From NCBI GenBank assembly GCA_031257695.1, contig JAIROB010000036.1:1-11164 (forward strand): DNA of 11,164 nucleotides, in the 5' to 3' direction. The stretch's first letter is position 1. Each line of letters begins with the position of its first letter. Source of the stretch: Treponema sp. (GTDB lineage: Bacteria; Spirochaetota; Spirochaetia; Treponematales; Breznakiellaceae). Of the stretch, positions 6,969 through 11,164 are shown piece by piece. A program made the position numbers and the translations under genes. The notes under the pieces are model-generated. The model was given only the letters and a program-made list of their open reading frames with translations, did not search any database and had not been told where the DNA came from.

Positions 6969-8243
6969 ATGAAAACGACCAAACACGCTCTCTCCGCGGC
7001 GCTGATGCTGCTTGTTCTGGCAGGATCGGCTTTCGCAAAGGGCCAGCAGGGGCAGTCCGGAACCGCCGCTGCAAGCAAGGAACTGACTGTCGTGTACAGC
7101 GGCACCCCCCAGCCCCACGAAAAGGAGTATATCATCGATGTGTTTGTCAGGCAATTCGAGAACCGGCACGGGGTGAAGGTGAATCTGGAATTCGTGACCC
7201 AGCAGGACGCTATCAGGAAGATTGAAAGCGAGCAGGACACGGGGAATATCATCAGCGACATTGTCTACGCGGACACCGCATACCTGGCGCCCTATATCAA
7301 CGGGGGCTGGGTGGAGGACCTGGGGGGGATGATCCATCCGGGGACCACCATCACGGCCATGTACGATGCCACCACCACCAGGGACGGCAAACGGCTCTTT
7401 GTGCCCAATACCTTCGATGTGTACGTGCTGGCCGCCAATGTGGAGGCCGTCAAATACCTGCCCCAGGGGCTGACCAGGCAGGATGTGGTCAACGGGATCA
7501 CCTGGGATCAGTACGCCGAATGGGCGGTGAATATCGCCCGGGGGGAGGGCAAGGGGAAGACCATGTTCCCCGCCAGCGCCCAGGGCTCGCAGCTTCTGTA
7601 CCCCATGGCCGGCATGAGCCTGGCCAACGGCGGCGGCTTCCCGGACTTCACCTCCGAAGGCTTTAAGAAAGCGCTGGATGCCATCGCCGTCATAGCCCGG
7701 GGCAACGGCTTCTACTCGGAGCAGGCGCAGTACACCGCGCCCACGGACCCCATGAGGAGCGGCGACGTGTGGCTGACCTTTGCCCACATGAGCCCCGTCG
7801 GGGTGGCCTACAACGCCGCGCCCAACGAGTGGATCATCGGAGCGGCGCCCAGGGGCAGCAAGGGAGCGGGTTCCACCTCCGGCGCCTGGTGCTGGGGAGT
7901 ACAGAAGGGGGCGCCCCACGGGGATCTGGCGGCGCTGTGGATAGACTACGTGACCACCCCGCAGGTGAACTACGAATTCTGCTCCAACCTGGGGGGGATG
8001 CTCAGCCCCATCAACGAGGTGGGACCCCTTTTGGGCAGCGCCGACGCGGTGATGACCGCAGGGAACAAGATGCTGGGCAACACCATCGTCAGCGGGGTTC
8101 CTTCCACGAATTACAGCGACTGGAACGCCGTGAAACTGCTCTACATAGACGCCTTTAACCAGACGGTGAACGCCAAGGCGGTTCCGGGCGACGCGTTCCT
8201 GCAGGATCTTGAGGCCAAATGCCGGGCGCTCAAGGTGAATTAA
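6969..8243 (+). CDS. ABC importer solute-binding protein, family 1 type
   Basis: The 424-residue product starts with a Sec signal peptide: lysines at 2 and 5, a hydrophobic core at about 7-20, and an AFA site before K24. No lipobox cysteine is present, so it is probably a soluble periplasmic protein in a diderm cell. The mature protein begins, after a short Gln/Gly/Ala/Ser linker, with KELTVVYSGTPQ and continues with the two-lobe pattern of family 1 extracellular binding proteins (FVRQFENRHGVKV, later an alanine-, glycine- and tryptophan-rich C lobe). It would capture the substrate and deliver it to the two permeases encoded next. Family and neighbours suggest a sugar or sugar derivative, but the ligand cannot be read from sequence. 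The ATG at 6969 follows GGAGG (6958-6962) by 6 bases; upstream in-frame codons lie in the leader. It is first in the operon and its last 25 bases overlap the next gene. Confidence 0.93.
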   Translation: MKTTKHALSAALMLLVLAGSAFAKGQQGQSGTAAASKELTVVYSGTPQPHEKEYIIDVFVRQFENRHGVKVNLEFVTQQDAIRKIESEQDTGNIISDIVYADTAYLAPYINGGWVEDLGGMIHPGTTITAMYDATTTRDGKRLFVPNTFDVYVLAANVEAVKYLPQGLTRQDVVNGITWDQYAEWAVNIARGEGKGKTMFPASAQGSQLLYPMAGMSLANGGGFPDFTSEGFKKALDAIAVIARGNGFYSEQAQYTAPTDPMRSGDVWLTFAHMSPVGVAYNAAPNEWIIGAAPRGSKGAGSTSGAWCWGVQKGAPHGDLAALWIDYVTTPQVNYEFCSNLGGMLSPINEVGPLLGSADAVMTAGNKMLGNTIVSGVPSTNYSDWNAVKLLYIDAFNQTVNAKAVPGDAFLQDLEAKCRALKVN

Positions 8244-9145
8244 AAGTCCCGGCGCCGGCGTCCCGGGGGGCAAGGGGCGGAAACGCCGCCCCCTGGCTTT
8301 TAATGACGCCGGCGTTTGTCTACTACGCCGTCTTCTGGCTGCTGCCGGTCGCCGGCGGGATTGTGGAGATCTTTACCGCATTGGACGGAAGTTTTACCCT
8401 GACGGGCAACTTCCGCCTGATGTGGCAGTCCGATTTGTTTCTGCGCTCCGTGACGAACACCGCCCTCTTTGCCGTCATATCGGTAACCTTGCAATACCTC
8501 ATCGCAATGACCCTGGCGGTGATTTTAAACATCAAATTCAAATTTTCGAATATCCTCATGTTTATCGCCATGATCCCCATGGCCATTACCCCCACGGCGG
8601 TGGCCATACTCTGGAAGATAGGCCTGTTCAAAGACGGGTGGATCAATTCGATCCTCATGGGGCTGGGCTTTGTCAGGGAAAATATCCTGTTCCTGGGGGC
8701 GGAGGGATTTTCCGCGCTGCTGATGATAATCCTGATCGACACCTGGACGGTCACCCCGTCGGTGATGATCATCCTGTCCGCGGGGCTCCAGGGGATACAG
8801 AAGGAACTGCTGGAAGCGGCCTGGTCCTTCGGGGCGAACAAATGGCGCATATTCGCCGACATTACCCTCCCCATCCTGCGGCCTTCGATCATCACCTCAG
8901 TCATACTGCGGTTTATTTCCGCGGTGCAGGTCTGGGCCATCGTGGTAATGACCCTGGGGCACGGCAGGGTTCCCTTCCTGGTTGAGCGGATCGCGTTTTA
9001 CGAGGATGTCATCCCCGGGGTGCCCACCAGCGGCAAGCTCGCCTTTGCCCTTTCCTTCACCACCACAGCGATTGTGTTTCTGGCGACCATGGCATACTAC
9101 CACTTCAGCCGCCGGGGCACGGCATACCAGGAGGCGCAGCGGTGA
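8219..9145 (+). CDS. MalF-like ABC importer permease subunit
   Basis: This 308-residue inner-membrane protein has about six hydrophobic segments (near 26-48, 79-104, 110-136, 162-190, 222-248 and 280-300). Between the fourth and fifth is the cytoplasmic EAA loop, EAA at 199-201 with G205 and LP at 217-218, which docks onto the ATPase. That order and length match the first permease of CUT1-type importers (MalF/UgpA/MsmF). The ATG at 8219 lies 25 bases inside the binding-protein gene with only a weak GAGG (8211-8214) before it, pointing to translational coupling. The alternative ATG at 8303 has no ribosome binding site and would remove the basic cytoplasmic tail. The first 25 or so codons are extremely G+C-rich and contain hairpins. 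It should pair with the MalG-like subunit encoded next. Confidence 0.93.
   Translation: MPGAQGELKVPAPASRGARGGNAAPWLLMTPAFVYYAVFWLLPVAGGIVEIFTALDGSFTLTGNFRLMWQSDLFLRSVTNTALFAVISVTLQYLIAMTLAVILNIKFKFSNILMFIAMIPMAITPTAVAILWKIGLFKDGWINSILMGLGFVRENILFLGAEGFSALLMIILIDTWTVTPSVMIILSAGLQGIQKELLEAAWSFGANKWRIFADITLPILRPSIITSVILRFISAVQVWAIVVMTLGHGRVPFLVERIAFYEDVIPGVPTSGKLAFALSFTTTAIVFLATMAYYHFSRRGTAYQEAQR
8248..8292 (+). promoter_or_regulatory. Pair of GC-rich hairpins just after the binding-protein stop codon
   Basis: CCCGG (8248-8252) can pair with CCGGG (8263-8267), and GGGGCGG (8274-8280) with CCGCCCC (8286-8292) around the loop AAACG. They begin 5 bases after the binding-protein stop and lie within the first codons of the permease. 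Such structures often protect the 3' end of an abundant binding-protein message after processing. That role is inferred; very high local G+C also makes chance pairing easier. Confidence 0.35.
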
Positions 9146-10203
9146 TGGACAGGCTGAACCCCGCGCAAAAAGCCGCGGCCGCCATTGTGCTCTCCGGCGT
9201 GGTCATGCTCGTGGTAGTCCCCCTTTTGTATTTTGTCACCATCGCCTTTTCCAGCGCCGTGGAACTGAGCGAATTCCCCAAGCGCATCCTCCCGGCCTGG
9301 AAACTGACGGTTCTGGTAAAACCCGCGGAGGAGGGGGAATACGAGATTTTCCACGACCGCCGGGACGGCCGGGGCTACCGCTCGGTGATCACCATTCCCG
9401 ACACCGCCGCCGGCGCGGTCCGGCTGGAAAACCACTTCAAGCGGCAGTACAACGTGGCCCGGAGCGGAGCAGAACTGCTGGAGGATTTCAGGGCGGTCAG
9501 GGCAGAAGGGCCCCTGGAATTCAGCTATGCCAAACAGGCGCTGTACAACTTCAACCAGTTTTTCAAGATCGTCAACAACGCCGCGCCGGCGCTGAAAAAC
9601 AGCATCATTGTGTCTTTGCTGACCATACTCATATCCCTGAGCCTGGGGAGCATGGCGGGGTTTGCCATGGCCCGGTACCAGTTCCGGTTCAAGGAAAAGA
9701 TCAGCCTGGCCATCCTGGTGGTGCGTATGTTCCCGGTGGTTGGCATCACCATCCCCATGGCGAAGCTGCTGATCCGCGTCGGCCTCTTCGACACCCTTAT
9801 CGGCCTGGCGCTGCTCTACTCGGCGCCCAACATCGCCCTTACCGCGTGGATCAGCTCCAGCATCTTTGTGGGGATAAGCCGGGAACTGGAGGAGGCAAGC
9901 AAGATCTTCGGGGCCAACGCCGCGCAGACCTTTTTCAGGATCACAGCGCCCCTGGCCTTTCCCGCCATGGCCGCAAGCTCCATGTACGCGTTTAACACCG
10001 CCTGGAACGACACCATTTCCGCGCTCATCCTGACAAACCGGAACCAGACCCTTTCCCTGGTGGTGTACAAGGCCATAGGAACCACCTCAAGCGGAATCCA
10101 GTACGCCGCGGCGGGAAGCATCATCCTGATCCTTCCGGCGCTGATGTTCACCTTTATTGTGCGGCGCTATATCAACCAGATGTGGGGAGGAGCCGTGTTA
10201 TGA
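9145..10203 (+). CDS. MalG-like ABC importer permease subunit with enlarged first periplasmic loop
   Basis: The 352-residue protein is the second permease of the importer. The first membrane segment lies at about 12-34, and further segments begin near 153, 183, 213, 269 and 312. The EAA-type loop is at 250 (EEASKIFG, then ITAPL), ready to contact the ATPase. Typical MalG-like proteins are 270-300 residues; the excess lies in a hydrophilic stretch of about 115 residues between the first and second segments, where E. coli MalG has roughly 50. This loop is rich in charged and aromatic residues and should face the periplasm. The ATG at 9145 shares one base with the upstream TGA; AGGAGG (9129-9134) precedes it by 10 bases. 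GTG 9142, 7 bases from AGGAGG, is an equally possible start and adds one residue. The gene ends in a 4-base ATGA overlap with the ATPase gene. Confidence 0.93.
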   Translation: MDRLNPAQKAAAAIVLSGVVMLVVVPLLYFVTIAFSSAVELSEFPKRILPAWKLTVLVKPAEEGEYEIFHDRRDGRGYRSVITIPDTAAGAVRLENHFKRQYNVARSGAELLEDFRAVRAEGPLEFSYAKQALYNFNQFFKIVNNAAPALKNSIIVSLLTILISLSLGSMAGFAMARYQFRFKEKISLAILVVRMFPVVGITIPMAKLLIRVGLFDTLIGLALLYSAPNIALTAWISSSIFVGISRELEEASKIFGANAAQTFFRITAPLAFPAMAASSMYAFNTAWNDTISALILTNRNQTLSLVVYKAIGTTSSGIQYAAAGSIILILPALMFTFIVRRYINQMWGGAVL

Positions 10204-11164
10204 GCTACCTTGAACTGCGGAATTTGCAGAAACGCTACAGCCCCAGGGGCCCCCTCATCGTGGACGGCCTGAACCTGGAAGTCGAGCAGGGGGAGTTTAT
10301 CGTGTTCCTCGGCCCTTCGGGGTGCGGCAAAACCACCACCATCAGGATGATATCCGGGCTGGAGGAGGTTTCCGGCGGGGACATTCTGGTGGAAGGAAAA
10401 AGCATTCTGTCCCTCAAGCCCAAGGACCGGGGGGTGTCGATGATCTTCCAGAGTTACGCGGTCTGGCCCCACATGACGGTCTTTGAAAACATCGCCTACC
10501 CGCTCAAGCTGCAGAAGCTCAAACGCTCCGAAATACAGCAGCGGGCGCGGGCCGCGGCACAGGCCACGGGGATTGAGGCGCTCCTGGACCGCTACCCCGG
10601 CCAACTGAGCGGCGGGCAGCGGCAACGGGTGGCGGTGTCCAGGGCCATTGTGGTAAAGCCGAAACTGTTCCTCATGGACGAACCCCTGTCGAACCTGGAC
10701 GCGAAGCTCCGGGTGATCATGCGGACGGAACTCAAAAGCATCCACAAAAAGGAAAATTCCACCACCATCTTTGTGACCCACGATCAGGCGGAAGCCATGA
10801 GCCTGGCGGACCGGATCATCGTGATGAACCAGGGGAAGATCGAACAGATCGGGACCCCCAGGGAGGTGTACCGGGAGAGCGCCACCCGTTTCGTCGCTTC
10901 CTTTATCGGCACCCCTCCAACCAACTTTTTCGACGTGCGTATTGAAAAAGCGGGGGAGCAGCGCCTGGCGGTCAACCCCGGCATACGCTACAAAGTCCCG
11001 CCGGCCCTGGGGGAGGCGCTGGCGCCCTGGCTGGGCAAAGAGATCATCCTGGGGATCAGGCCGGAGTTTATCGGCGTGTCCGCGGATATGCGGCAACTGG
11101 AGGGCTATCTCTGCGACACCACGGTGGAATTCGTGGAGCCCCAGGGGAGCTACTCCATCCTCAT
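10200..11164 (+). CDS. MalK/UgpC-like ABC importer ATPase (3' end outside window)
   Basis: An open frame runs to the window edge, giving 321 residues of an ATP-binding subunit that energises the importer from the cytoplasmic face. All nucleotide-binding motifs are present in order: Walker A GPSGCGKT (38-45), Q-loop Q84, signature LSGGQ (136-140), Walker B LFLMDE with catalytic E161, D-loop SNLD (164-167) and the switch H194. After the nucleotide-binding domain comes the start of the TOBE/OB-type regulatory domain seen in MalK and UgpC (about residue 235 on). Related proteins are about 360-370 residues, so some 40-50 are missing here. The ATG at 10200 overlaps the permease stop (ATGA) and follows GGAGGAG (10186-10192) by 7 bases. 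CUT1-type ATPases are sometimes shared between importers, so dedication to this operon is likely but not certain. Confidence 0.95.
   Translation, partial: MSYLELRNLQKRYSPRGPLIVDGLNLEVEQGEFIVFLGPSGCGKTTTIRMISGLEEVSGGDILVEGKSILSLKPKDRGVSMIFQSYAVWPHMTVFENIAYPLKLQKLKRSEIQQRARAAAQATGIEALLDRYPGQLSGGQRQRVAVSRAIVVKPKLFLMDEPLSNLDAKLRVIMRTELKSIHKKENSTTIFVTHDQAEAMSLADRIIVMNQGKIEQIGTPREVYRESATRFVASFIGTPPTNFFDVRIEKAGEQRLAVNPGIRYKVPPALGEALAPWLGKEIILGIRPEFIGVSADMRQLEGYLCDTTVEFVEPQGSYSIL

Overview
The window looks like chromosomal DNA of a bacterium with a high-G+C genome. The best fit is a Treponema-like spirochaete. This rests on gene types: a coiled-coil protein with a PD-(D/E)XK-type domain resembling families I know from treponemes, a long B12-dependent ribonucleotide reductase, an Fe-S aldo/keto reductase and a CUT1-type sugar importer. 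It is an inference; no rRNA or other marker is present.

Left part (1-5808, all + strand): the window opens inside the 3' end of a BrnA-type antitoxin gene. A GC-rich hairpin follows, then a good sigma70-like promoter (321-349). This promoter reads into a long class II (adenosylcobalamin-dependent) ribonucleotide reductase. A fructose-6-phosphate aldolase/transaldolase-like gene follows 17 bases later, then an aldo/keto reductase with C-terminal iron-sulfur cysteine clusters. The close spacing suggests one transcript. The reductase gene is visibly richer in A+T than its neighbours and has a 12-bp palindrome just before its ribosome binding site.

Middle (5882-6968): a minus-strand gene encodes eleven near-perfect heptads (a 21-bp DNA repeat) followed by a nuclease-like domain. 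It converges on the aldo/keto reductase gene and is divergent from the transporter operon. The 355-bp divergent region holds a plausible promoter for each side, a strong hairpin at the expected 5' end of the minus-strand message, a 12-bp tandem duplication, and a hairpin that would hide the ribosome binding site of the first transporter gene.

Right part (6969-11164, + strand): a four-gene ABC importer operon with overlapping genes encodes a periplasmic solute-binding protein, a MalF-like permease, a MalG-like permease with an unusually long first periplasmic loop, and a MalK/UgpC-like ATPase cut by the window end. The import substrate cannot be told from the sequence; a sugar or sugar derivative is the default guess.

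I see no clearly new biological system. The most interesting points are the likely translational control of the binding-protein gene, the repeat-built nuclease-like protein, and the enlarged permease loop.
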